Source: Streptomyces sp. NBC_00234
GTDB taxonomy: Bacteria > Actinomycetota > Actinomycetes > Streptomycetales > Streptomycetaceae
DNA: 64,000 nt
Reading direction: 5' to 3'
Assembly (NCBI RefSeq): GCF_036195325.1
Contig: NZ_CP108101.1
Coordinates: 2,232,001 to 2,296,000 of the forward strand
Under the pieces are notes generated by a model. That model was given only the letters and a program-made list of their open reading frames with translations. It was not told the origin of the DNA and made no database searches. The translations under genes and the position numbers were made by a program. Within the stretch, counting starts at the first letter, position 1. Every line of letters starts with the position of its first letter. This document shows positions 8,408 to 16,757 of this stretch, one piece after another.

Positions 8408-9202
8408 TTACTGCTTGTCGAACTTGTGCGGACTCTGCTGCGACTGCGGTGCGGCGTCCTGCGTGCCGCCTTCGATGGCCTGCTGCTGTGCGGAGGAGCC
8501 GCCGGCCAGTTCGGCCTTCATGCGCTGCAGCTCCAGCTCCACATCCGTACCACCGGAGATCCGGTCCAGCTCGGCGGCGATGTCGTCCTTCGCCGTGCCG
8601 GACGGGTCGTCCAGGGCGCCGGAGGCGAGCAGTTCGTCGATGGCTCCGGCTCGCGCCTGGAGCTGCTGGGTCTTGTCCTCGGCCCGCTGGATCGCCAGGC
8701 CGACATCGCCCATCTCCTCGGAGATGCCCGAGAACGCCTCGCCGATCCGGGTCTGCGCCTGGGCCGCCGTGTACGTCGCCTTGATGGTCTCCTTCTTCGT
8801 ACGGAAGGCATCGACCTTGGCCTGGAGCCGCTGGGCCGCGAGAGTGAGCTTCTCCTCCTCGCCCTGCAGCGTCTGGTGCTGTGTCTCCAGGTCCGTGACC
8901 TGCTGCTGGAGGGCGGCGCGGCGGGACAGCGCCTCGCGGGCCAGGTCCTCGCGACCGAGCGCGAGCGCCTTGCGGCCCTGGTCCTCCAGCTTGGACGACT
9001 GGCCCTGCAGCTGGTTCAGCTGCAATTCCAGCCGCTTGCGCGAGGTCGCCACATCGGCGACACCGCGGCGCACCTTCTGAAGCAGCTCCAGCTGCTTCTG
9101 GTACGAGTAATCGAGGGTCTCGCGCGGATCCTCGGCCCGGTCAAGGGCCTTGTTTGCCTTCGCGCGGAAGATCATTCCCATACGCTTCATGACACCGCTC
9201 AT
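8408..9202 (-). CDS. pspA: PspA/IM30-family membrane-stress protein
   Basis: 264 aa, nearly all alpha-helical and charged, with long coiled-coil stretches (residues about 30-210) and the typical start MGMIFRAKANKALDRAEDP. PspA/IM30 proteins bind stressed cytoplasmic membranes, assemble into scaffolds and limit proton leakage. The C-terminus is a Gln-rich low-complexity tail. The start at 9202 gives MSGVMKRMGMIF; an in-frame ATG four codons later (MKRMGMIF) is also possible. It is first gene of the minus-strand group pspA-pspAA-(hairpin)-kinase-regulator-RND exporter, and is divergent from the DUF3043 gene. Confidence 0.95.
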   Translation of the reverse strand: MSGVMKRMGMIFRAKANKALDRAEDPRETLDYSYQKQLELLQKVRRGVADVATSRKRLELQLNQLQGQSSKLEDQGRKALALGREDLAREALSRRAALQQQVTDLETQHQTLQGEEEKLTLAAQRLQAKVDAFRTKKETIKATYTAAQAQTRIGEAFSGISEEMGDVGLAIQRAEDKTQQLQARAGAIDELLASGALDDPSGTAKDDIAAELDRISGGTDVELELQRMKAELAGGSSAQQQAIEGGTQDAAPQSQQSPHKFDKQ

Positions 9203-9486
9203 GGGCTTCGCGCGCCCCCTTCTGACGGACTGAGCTCCAGCACTCCAACAGAACCCACAGTACGGGCCCTGCCTCTATTACCGCACTGTCGGAGCACGGA
9301 TGTGCTCCTCCCCAAGGACGACTGCCCCCGGTGACCGCTCCCGCGCAGGGAGTAGGTGAAGGTCAGGGAAACCAGCGGCGACGTCCGTTCTGCCCCTGTC
9401 GGGATGCCTTTAGGGACGCATGCCGTTGCCGGATCGTTCCCGCCCGGTCGGTTGTCCCCGCGGCCGACCCCGTACCCTTGGGTTTT

Positions 9487-10086
9487 GTGTTCCGTAGCCG
9501 TTCCTCCAAGGACGAGAAGGCCCCCACCGGCAAGGTGACGGCGGACCTCTCCAAGCAGCCCCGCGACCCCCAGTCACCCAAGGGTCGCCCCACCCCCAAG
9601 CGCAGCGAGGCCCAGACGCAGCGTCGTCGCGCCTCGAGCACGCCGACCGACCGCAAGGAGGCCACGAAGCGCCAGCGCGAAGCCAGGCGCTCCGACCTGG
9701 CCAGGCAGCGCGAGGCGCTCGCGACGGGCGACGAGCGTTATCTGCCGGCGCGCGACAAGGGGCCGGTCCGGCGCTTTGTCCGTGACTTCGTGGACTCGCG
9801 CTTCTGCATCGCGGAGTACTTCCTGCCGCTCGCAGTGATCATCCTGATTCTCAGCGTGATCCAGATCAAGAACATCCAGAACATCTCCCTGCTGCTCTGG
9901 CTCGGCGTGATCGTGCTGATCGTCGTCGACTCGATCGGTCTCGCGTTCCGGCTCAAGAAGCAGCTGGCGGAGCGCTTCCCCGACACCCCGAAGCGCGGCG
10001 CCGTCGCGTACGGCCTGATGCGTACGCTCCAGATGCGCCGGCTGCGGCTTCCCAAGCCGCAGGTCAAGCGCGGAGAGCGGCCCTGA
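9487..10086 (+). CDS. DUF3043 membrane protein
   Basis: 199 aa. The N-terminal 100 residues are very basic and hydrophilic (SKDEKAPTGK, RQREARRSDLARQREAL), followed by RFVRDFVDSRF and two adjacent membrane helices (residues about 115-132 and 138-155), then a basic tail. This is the layout of the actinobacterial DUF3043 family, whose function is unknown. The start is GTG at 9487 (VFRSRSSK). It overlaps or abuts the following methyltransferase gene, so the two are probably translated together. Confidence 0.85.
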   Translation: MFRSRSSKDEKAPTGKVTADLSKQPRDPQSPKGRPTPKRSEAQTQRRRASSTPTDRKEATKRQREARRSDLARQREALATGDERYLPARDKGPVRRFVRDFVDSRFCIAEYFLPLAVIILILSVIQIKNIQNISLLLWLGVIVLIVVDSIGLAFRLKKQLAERFPDTPKRGAVAYGLMRTLQMRRLRLPKPQVKRGERP

Positions 10087-10151
10087 GCACGGTCTCCGGT
10101 TTCACGGGTGGCGCGGCGGCGTGGACGAAGGGCCTCGGCGGACTGCGTAAT

Positions 10152-10877
10152 GTGGTCCGCCAGGAGCTCGTGGCCCGGCAGCTGGACGAGCAGATAGCCG
10201 CCCGCTTCCCCGTGGGGCGGCGTCTGCGGGTGCTCGACGTCGGCATGGGGCAGGGCACCCAGGCCCTGCGCCTGGCACGGGCCGGTCACTCGGTGACCGG
10301 CCTGGAGTCCGACGGCGACATGCTGCGGACCGCACGCGAGGCGCTCGCGGACGAGCCCGAGGGCATTCGCGAGCGGGTCCGGCTGATCGAGGGCGACGGC
10401 CAGGACACCGGTGTGCACTTCCTGCCCGGAAGCTTCGACCTGGTCCTCTGCCACGGCGTGCTGATGTACGTCCAGGAGCCCGATCCGATGCTGGCGGGGC
10501 TGGCCAGGATGCTGGCCTCCGGCGGACTGCTCTCCCTTCTCGTGCGGAACGCGGACGCGCTGGCGATGCGGCCCGGGACCGCCGGGGACTTCGCCGGGGC
10601 GCTGGACGCCTTCGACACGGACACGTACACCAACCGGCTCGGCCTCACGGTGCGGGCCGACCGGCTCGACGCCCTGACCGCCACCCTCGCCGGCATCGCG
10701 GCCCCGCTGCACGCCTGGTACGGCGTGCGGGTGTTCTGCGACAACGCCGACAACGAGGCGGAGCTTCCGGCGCCGCCGGAGATGGCACGGCTGCTGGACG
10801 CGGAGGACCGGGCCGGGCGGACCGATCCGTACCGCCGGGTGGCGGCGCTGCTGCACCTGTGCGGCGTACGCGGCTGA
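10152..10877 (+). CDS. Class I SAM-dependent methyltransferase
   Basis: 241 aa from this GTG. Motif I is VLDVGMGQGTQALRLA, motif II ends in GLESD, and the post-motif FDLVLCHGVLMYV is typical of a Rossmann-fold methyltransferase that acts on a small molecule. The substrate cannot be named. The frame is open upstream to CTG at 10083, which overlaps the stop of the preceding gene (CTGA) and has GGAGAG 5 nt before it. The added stretch STVSGFTGGAAAWTKGLGG resembles a normal N-terminus, so translation may really begin at a CTG codon and give 264 aa. Confidence 0.85.
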   Translation: MVRQELVARQLDEQIAARFPVGRRLRVLDVGMGQGTQALRLARAGHSVTGLESDGDMLRTAREALADEPEGIRERVRLIEGDGQDTGVHFLPGSFDLVLCHGVLMYVQEPDPMLAGLARMLASGGLLSLLVRNADALAMRPGTAGDFAGALDAFDTDTYTNRLGLTVRADRLDALTATLAGIAAPLHAWYGVRVFCDNADNEAELPAPPEMARLLDAEDRAGRTDPYRRVAALLHLCGVRG

Positions 10878-10982
10878 CGCCACCGCGAGGGCCCGGAGGG
10901 CTGCGGCGGCCGGCCGGCGCCGTACGCCCGGTCGGCGTATCAGCACAGGCCCCCTCATGGGGTCGATAGTGATACTCCGGAC

Positions 10983-12074
10983 ATGCATGCATCCCCTTCT
11001 CGCAGTCGAGTGCGCCGGCTGCTGCTGCCCCTGACCGCCGGTGTCTGCGCGATCGCCCTGGTGGGCGGGTGTTCCGGCTCGGACGCCGGTTCGGCCGAGC
11101 CCGACGCCACGCGTTCCGGCTCCGCGCAGCAGGGTCCCGCCGCCAAGGCCACCAACGATCTCCAGGACGACTACCAGGACGTCATCAAGGACGTGCTGCC
11201 GTCGGTCGTGCAGATCGACGCCTCCAACGGCCTGGGCTCGGGCATCGTCTACGACGACAAGGGCCATATCGTCACCAACGCCCACGTGGTCGGCGACGAG
11301 AAGACCTTCAAGGTCACCGTCGCCACCGGCGAGACGGTGATCGCCGCCTCCCTGGTCTCCGCCTATCCGGAACAGGACCTGGCCGTCCTCAAGCTCGCCG
11401 AGATGCCCGCGGGGCTCAAGCCCGCGAAGTTCGGCGACTCGGACGAGGTCGAGGTGGGGCAGATCGTGATGGCGATGGGCTCGCCCCTGGGCCTGTCCAG
11501 CAGCGTCACCCAGGGCATCGTCTCGGCCCTGGGCCGGACCGTCACCGAGAGCCGCGCGGGCGGCGGCACCGGGGCGACCATCGCCAACATGGTGCAGACC
11601 TCGGCGGCGATCAACCCGGGCAACAGCGGCGGCGCGCTCGTGAACCTGGACAGCGAGGTGATCGGCATCCCGACCCTGGCGGCGACGGACCCGCAGATGG
11701 GTGACAGCGCGGCGCCGGGCATCGGATTCGCGATTCCGGTCTCGATGGTGAAGACGGTCGCCGACCAGATCATCAAGACCGGCAAGGTCACCGACTCGGG
11801 CCGGGCCGCGCTGAACATCACCGGGCGCACGGTCGTCGACGACGACTACCGGCCGGTCGGAGTGGCCCTGGTCAGCGTGACCGAGGGCGGCGCGGCCGAC
11901 AAGGCGGGGCTGCGGGCGGGAGACATCATCACGAAGGTCGGCGACAGCGAGGTCACGACCATCACCTCGCTGTCCGAGGCGCTGGCGGGCGACGAGCCGG
12001 GCCAGAAGGTCACCGTGACGTACTCGCGCGACGACACCGAGAAGACGGCCGAGGTCACGCTGGGCGAGATCTGA
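10983..12074 (+). CDS. HtrA/DegP-like serine protease, membrane-anchored lipoprotein
   Basis: 363 aa. Signal peptide with a lipobox ending at Cys30 (ALVGGC), a short Ser/Ala-rich linker, then a trypsin-like S1C domain with His101 (TNAHVV), Asp132 (QDLAVL) and Ser215 (NPGNSGGAL), and one PDZ domain (about 270-360; GLRAGDIITKVGD). It would degrade or refold damaged exported proteins at the outer face of the membrane. It carries one PDZ domain, so it is closer to HtrA/DegS than DegP. It converges on the M4 protease gene, with a hairpin at 12138-12174 in between. Confidence 0.94.
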   Translation: MHASPSRSRVRRLLLPLTAGVCAIALVGGCSGSDAGSAEPDATRSGSAQQGPAAKATNDLQDDYQDVIKDVLPSVVQIDASNGLGSGIVYDDKGHIVTNAHVVGDEKTFKVTVATGETVIAASLVSAYPEQDLAVLKLAEMPAGLKPAKFGDSDEVEVGQIVMAMGSPLGLSSSVTQGIVSALGRTVTESRAGGGTGATIANMVQTSAAINPGNSGGALVNLDSEVIGIPTLAATDPQMGDSAAPGIGFAIPVSMVKTVADQIIKTGKVTDSGRAALNITGRTVVDDDYRPVGVALVSVTEGGAADKAGLRAGDIITKVGDSEVTTITSLSEALAGDEPGQKVTVTYSRDDTEKTAEVTLGEI

Positions 12075-12137
12075 GCGCCGGGAACCCGCGCCCCGGTGCC
12101 TCCGGCCTCGCCGGCCGGTCGCCGGAAACGAGCTGTG

Positions 12138-12174
12138 CACCCGCCGCGCCCGTTTCGGCCGGGCGCGGCGGGTG
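12138..12174. terminator. Bidirectional hairpin terminator
   Basis: Perfect 15-bp stem (12138-12152 with 12160-12174) and 7-nt loop TTTCGGC, between two convergent protease genes. Confidence 0.75.
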
Positions 12175-12217
12175 TGGTGCGGTGGGTATGGCGCGGCGGG
12201 TGCGGTGGGGATGAGGA

Positions 12218-14572
12218 TCAGAAGCTGAGGCTCCAGCTGTCGAGGTAGCCGGGCTCGACGTCGAAGATGCCCGGGGTGTCGTCCTGGACCCGGAGCTTCC
12301 AGGTGCCGTTGGCGGGGACCGCCGACGCGTCGACCGTGTAGGTCGTGTGCAGCTCGCCCTCGCCGTTGTTCCAGTACCAGTCCTTGACCGGGATCTCCGT
12401 ACCGTTCTCGCCGACCAGCGTGATCACCTGACCACCGACCCACGGGTGGTAGAGGTCGACCGTGACCTTGAGATCGCTGGGGGCGTTGCCCTTGCGGCCG
12501 CTGACGATGAGCGGTGACTCGACGAACTTCCAGTTGGGGATGTCGAACCGGTCCGGGTTGACGAAGTGATCTCCGCCCGAGTCCAGGACGGTCCACACGA
12601 ATCGCACCGTGCGCTTGACCGTCGGGGAGTTCTTGATGGTGACGGCAACCGCGAAGTCGCCGGCCTTGCTCGGGGTACCGGTGATCAGGCATGTTCCGGC
12701 GTTGATGGACAGGCCCTTGGGCAGCGCGTCCGCCTCGTACCTCAGGCGTCCCGGCCGAGAGCTCGTCGCCTCGATCCGGCGGCTGACCGGCTGGCCCACG
12801 GCCGAATTCCGCGTGGACGGGGCGACCACGGCGATGTGATTCACATAGCGGGCGCCGACGTTCACGGCCGCCCAGGCGTTGCCGACGGCCTCGTAGGCGT
12901 CACTGGTCCCGCCGAACAGGTCGGCGGCGGCCTGGAGAGTGGCAGCGCGGGCGCCGGCGTAGTCGGTGCCACTGGTCATGTAGACGGTCAGCGCCCGGTA
13001 CCAGATGGCGGTCGCCTCGCGCTGGCCGAGAGCCGCGACCGGCAGGCCGTCGTACGTGGGGCTGTCGTAGTCGACGCCGTGCACGGTCTTCTTCCCGCTT
13101 CCTTCGGAGAGGAGGTAGAAGAAGTGGTTGGCCACGCCGGAACTGAAGTGCGGGTCGAGGGTCTTGGTGTCCGCCGTCCAGTAGTCCTGGGAAGTGCCCC
13201 TGGTGGAGGCGTCCTTGGAGGGCTGGTCCATGTAGCGCAGGGGCTTTCCGGTGCCGCGGACGTCGGCGAGCTCGCCGATCATGTAGTCGGGGACATCCGC
13301 GGGGTTGTCGGAGAAGAACTCCACGGACGTGCCCATGATGTCGCTGGTGGCCTCGTTCAGGCCGCCGGACTCACCGGAGTAGGTGAGGTTGGCGGTGGCG
13401 TAGGTGACACCGTGGGACATCTCGTGCGCGGCGATGTCGAGTTCGGTCAGCGGCCGGGTGTTGTCCCGGCCGTCACCGTAGGTCATGCAGAAGCAGAGGT
13501 CGTCCCAGAAGGCGTTGGCGTATCCGTCGCCGTAGTGGACCCTGGAATAGGCTCCGACACCGTTGTCAGCGATGCCGTTGCGGCCGAACCGGTCGTGGTA
13601 GAAGTCCCATGCCTGCCGTTGGCCGTAGGCGGCGTCCACGGCCGCGGTCTGGCGGCTGTTCGCCGTTCCGTCGCCCCAGATGTCGTCGTCGTCGGTGGCC
13701 AGCACGCCGATGCCGCCGCTGGCTTTCAGGTCGTACGTCCTGTGGCCCCCGCGCTCCGGGTCGGTCAGTTCGTAGAGGCTGTCGTTGCGCACCGTGCCGA
13801 TCGGCACCTGGCCGCTGTACTGACTGTGGCCGGTACCCGAATGGATCTGTTCGACGCTCTGAAGCTGCCTGCCGGTCGTGGCGTCGGTCACCACGCTCAG
13901 GCGGCTGGGGGTGTCGTCCTCCCTCACGCCGCTGACGACGGACTGCCAGGCGAGCGTGGGCCCGCCGCCCCCGAGCCAGACGACCAGCTTCGGCGATCCG
14001 TCCGGGGCCGCGTCCTCGGTCTTCTCGGTCTTCGCGGCGGCCAGGGCGGACCTCTTCGCCGTCGCGGCCGTGACGGCGGCTTCGGTCGTCGGCACCGAGA
14101 CCTTGGCGGCCGAGGCCTTCGTGACGGTACGGACCGCCCCCTCCTCGTGGACGACCAGGTCGCCGCCGATGACGGGCAGGCCCGCGTAGGTACGCTCGTA
14201 GCGGGTGTGCACGGTGCCGTCGGCGTCCTTGACGACGTCCTTGGGTATCAGCTCCTCCCGATCGCCCAGTCTCAGCGAACGGGCGGTGGCGGCGCGTGCG
14301 TCGGTCGCCGCCCTGAGCAGCTTCACCCGCTGCGCGGGAGAGAGCGCGACCGCCTTGGCACCGGGTCCGGATTCCGCCGCTGCCTGCCGTGGTGCCCGGT
14401 CCGTGCCGACCGGGACGGAGGCGGCGCCCGAGGCGGGCAGGACCGACACGAAGAGCGCGGCCACAGCGACGGCCGCAACCGCCGCGCCGCGCCCGTAGAT
14501 GGGGGTACCTCGCCGGGATGGACGGGATCCCTGAGGTGATGTGGCCCTATGGGTACGGAAGTTGTTGGGCAC
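12218..14572 (-). CDS. Secreted M4 (thermolysin) metalloprotease with C-terminal P domain
   Basis: 784-aa preproprotein. A Tat/Sec-like basic N-terminus and hydrophobic core (about residues 24-46) is followed by an FTP/PepSY propeptide, the thermolysin catalytic domain with HEMSH (zinc ligands His383 and His387, catalytic Glu384) and the third ligand Glu407 in GLNEATSD, a putative Ig-like segment (about 595-660), and a proprotein-convertase P domain at the C-terminus (ends GYLDSWSLSF). The start is GTG at 14572: AAGGAG lies 8 nt upstream. The enzyme is exported, self-activated and digests external protein. A LuxR-type regulator is encoded divergently across a 687-bp gap and is a plausible controller. 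Confidence 0.94.
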   Translation of the reverse strand: MPNNFRTHRATSPQGSRPSRRGTPIYGRGAAVAAVAVAALFVSVLPASGAASVPVGTDRAPRQAAAESGPGAKAVALSPAQRVKLLRAATDARAATARSLRLGDREELIPKDVVKDADGTVHTRYERTYAGLPVIGGDLVVHEEGAVRTVTKASAAKVSVPTTEAAVTAATAKRSALAAAKTEKTEDAAPDGSPKLVVWLGGGGPTLAWQSVVSGVREDDTPSRLSVVTDATTGRQLQSVEQIHSGTGHSQYSGQVPIGTVRNDSLYELTDPERGGHRTYDLKASGGIGVLATDDDDIWGDGTANSRQTAAVDAAYGQRQAWDFYHDRFGRNGIADNGVGAYSRVHYGDGYANAFWDDLCFCMTYGDGRDNTRPLTELDIAAHEMSHGVTYATANLTYSGESGGLNEATSDIMGTSVEFFSDNPADVPDYMIGELADVRGTGKPLRYMDQPSKDASTRGTSQDYWTADTKTLDPHFSSGVANHFFYLLSEGSGKKTVHGVDYDSPTYDGLPVAALGQREATAIWYRALTVYMTSGTDYAGARAATLQAAADLFGGTSDAYEAVGNAWAAVNVGARYVNHIAVVAPSTRNSAVGQPVSRRIEATSSRPGRLRYEADALPKGLSINAGTCLITGTPSKAGDFAVAVTIKNSPTVKRTVRFVWTVLDSGGDHFVNPDRFDIPNWKFVESPLIVSGRKGNAPSDLKVTVDLYHPWVGGQVITLVGENGTEIPVKDWYWNNGEGELHTTYTVDASAVPANGTWKLRVQDDTPGIFDVEPGYLDSWSLSF

Positions 14573-15259
14573 TGCTGTAACTCCTTCTGCGCGGAGGGGT
14601 GGTGACGGCCGGTAAGTGGCGGGGACGAGGGGACGGGAGTGCCGTCGGCACGGTCTGTGATGCGACGCGGGCGCACCGGGGCGAGGGCGGACCCGAGCAC
14701 CGTCCGATGCGAGGACCGCGAAAGAGAGGGCCGCGGCCGGCAATCGGCTGAAGCGGCCCTGACTGCGCCGGAAGAGCGGCGTCGGCGGCGCCTTCCGTCA
14801 CGGTGGTCTCGTCGATGTCCGCGACGAGTGCTGATGGCCCGGCGCCCTTGCCGGGCACCACCTCAGCGGCGGCATCGCGTCGGATGCGGCCCTGCCGGTG
14901 TCACCGCCGGGAGCAGGGCGGCGGCGCCGTGCGCTGCGACGAACCCGGAGGTCCGTCCCCCGCGGGGCTGAGCTGTGGCATGAACGCCTCCGACGTGCCG
15001 GCAAGTCCTGGCGGGTTCTGGGTGACCCAGAGGGTTTCGACGCACCGTCGCGTCAGCGGCTCGCGATCACCTTCTCCGGGGCGCGCCCCGCCGGGCAAGG
15101 AGATCCGGGCTGCGGGTCCGCGCAACTGCGCAGATGGGAACGGGAAGGAGCAGAAGCGGAACGGGCCCGTCCCGCCGTACGGGATGTAACGTGCACATAA
15201 TCTTTCCCGTGGGCTCGCCACGTACGATCGGCCTCGCCAGTGCACGGAAAGGGGCAACT
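14573..15259. other. 687-bp gap between divergent M4 protease and LuxR-type regulator
   Basis: Several short frames are open here in both directions, but none has a family-like product, a convincing ribosome-binding site or a coherent codon-position GC pattern. The stretch is longer than the other intergenic regions of the window. It should contain the promoters of both flanking genes. I see no clear long inverted repeat or RNA gene. Confidence 0.5.
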
Positions 15260-16354
15260 GTGACGGTGCCACCAGATGTGCCGTGGGCCGGGACCGGCCT
15301 GGGCCCCTTGGCCGGCCGGGTACTCGAATGCCTGGTCACGCAGCCGGAGTTGAGCAGCGAAAGGGTCGCCGAAGCACTCGGGGCCACCCCGGCAGCAGCC
15401 GAGCACGCCCTGCGGGCGCTGGAGAACGAACACCTGGTCGTACGCGTCGGCGACCGGCCCTCACGCTGGAGCGCGGGCCCGCCCCGCTCCACCCTCGGTT
15501 CGCTGCTGGCCCGGAGGCGGCAGGAACTGGCGCGGGCGGAGCTGTACATGGAGCAGCTGCACGAGGCGTACCGCTCGGCGTCGCACCGCCGGGTCACCTC
15601 CGACCTGTTCGAGGTGGTGGAGAGCGCCGAGCAGGTCGGGTTGCGTTACGCGCAGCTGCTGGCGTCCAGCAGGCACGAGGTGCTGCACCTCGCCAAACCT
15701 CCGTACGTCGCCCGGGCCGCGCTGCTCGATGACACCTCGGTGCCGAATTCCCCGGCGGCTGAATCGGACGCGCCGGCACCGCAGATGCCCGTGCCCGACG
15801 GAGTGCGGCTCCGGTCGGTGTACGACACCGACGGGATGACCGACGCCGTCTCGCTGCACACCGTCCTGAGCGGCACGTCCCGGGGCGGGGAGTTGCGGCT
15901 GCTGGCCGGGCTCCCGATGAAACTGGTGGTGTTCGATGCGACGGCCGGCATCATGCCGCTGCGGCAGGAGGACCCTTCCGCGGGTTCACTCATCGTGCAC
16001 TCGGCCACGCTTCTCGCCGTGCTCACCGCGCTCTTCGAAAGCGTCTGGCAACGGGCGACCCCTGTGTCGCTGGACAGCGGACCCGGCCGGCCGCCGATCA
16101 CCGCGGCACAGGACGGCCGGCCTCCGCGGCGGGTGCGCGACATCCTCTCCCTGATGTCCGCGGGGATGACGGACGACGCGATCGCTCGGGTCCTGGGGCT
16201 GAGCCGGCGCACGATCCAGAAGCACATCAGCGAGACCGCCGAGCTCCTCGGCGCTCGGACACGCTTCCAGATCGCGCTGCTGGCACGCGAACGCAGCTGG
16301 CTCGGGGACGCCTCGGACGCGGTTGCGGCCCCCGCCGAACGCACCACCGGGTGA
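15260..16354 (+). CDS. Transcriptional regulator with N-terminal TrmB-like and C-terminal LuxR-type HTH
   Basis: 364 aa. The N-terminal part (about 15-75) looks like a winged helix (RVLECLVTQPELSSERVAEAL), the middle is like the TrmB/phospholipase-D-like sensor region of many Streptomyces LuxR proteins, and the C-terminal 60 residues are a LuxR helix-turn-helix (MSAGMTDDAIARVLGLSRRTIQKHI). It has no receiver domain and no ATPase domain. GTG at 15260 was chosen because GGAAAGGGG ends 5 nt before it; the frame is open upstream. The divergent M4 protease gene is its natural target candidate. A GC-rich hairpin follows the gene. Confidence 0.85.
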   Translation: MTVPPDVPWAGTGLGPLAGRVLECLVTQPELSSERVAEALGATPAAAEHALRALENEHLVVRVGDRPSRWSAGPPRSTLGSLLARRRQELARAELYMEQLHEAYRSASHRRVTSDLFEVVESAEQVGLRYAQLLASSRHEVLHLAKPPYVARAALLDDTSVPNSPAAESDAPAPQMPVPDGVRLRSVYDTDGMTDAVSLHTVLSGTSRGGELRLLAGLPMKLVVFDATAGIMPLRQEDPSAGSLIVHSATLLAVLTALFESVWQRATPVSLDSGPGRPPITAAQDGRPPRRVRDILSLMSAGMTDDAIARVLGLSRRTIQKHISETAELLGARTRFQIALLARERSWLGDASDAVAAPAERTTG

Positions 16355-16394
16355 ACCGAGGGCGGCGTCGAACAGCTTCGGACAAAAAGCTCGT

Positions 16395-16426
16395 GGCCCG
16401 CCCGGGCGCCGTGGCGCGGGCGGGCC
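16395..16426. terminator. Hairpin between convergent genes
   Basis: GGCCCGCCCG (16395-16404) pairs with CGGGCGGGCC (16417-16426) over a 12-nt loop, after the LuxR-type regulator and before the convergent small gene. Confidence 0.55.
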
Positions 16427-16466
16427 CGGGGCCTTGAGAGCCTGCCGGAGAGCTACCGACGGGCTC

Positions 16467-16670
16467 TCAGTCGGCCTGGAGGCTCATCGGGCCGTAGATC
16501 TTCGTCGCGTCCTCGAAGAGCGTGACCTGTTCCGCCCCGCCCTCCAGGAGCTCCTTCCAGAACTCACCGATCCAGGACTCCGCATCGCCCTGGGTCGTGA
16601 ACTCGTCCGGCGTCAGCGCCGGCTCCGTCTCCGTACCGTCGGACTTCTCGAACCGCCACGTCCACGCCAT
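16467..16670 (-). CDS. Small conserved acidic protein of unknown function
   Basis: 67 aa, beginning MAWTWRFEKSDG and containing DAESWIGEFWKELLEGG and a final KIYGPMSL. Its acidic, Trp-rich character and its AGGAGG ribosome-binding site 5 nt upstream support a real gene; as I recall it is widely conserved in Streptomyces. The start was moved from an upstream in-frame ATG at 16688 to the one served by AGGAGG. No catalytic motif, membrane helix or signal peptide is visible, so I assign no function. Confidence 0.8.
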   Translation of the reverse strand: MAWTWRFEKSDGTETEPALTPDEFTTQGDAESWIGEFWKELLEGGAEQVTLFEDATKIYGPMSLQAD

Positions 16671-16757
16671 GTCCGCCTCCTGGGTCACGTTGCTGCCCGA
16701 AGCCTAGTACCTGGCCCGGGCGCGCAGGTGAAGCATGGACGCGGGAGGATCAGGAGT

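Noticed and set aside
14803..15189. A 128-codon frame in the M4-LuxR gap
   Set aside because: No ribosome-binding site, no recognisable product, and competing frames of equal quality lie on the other strand.
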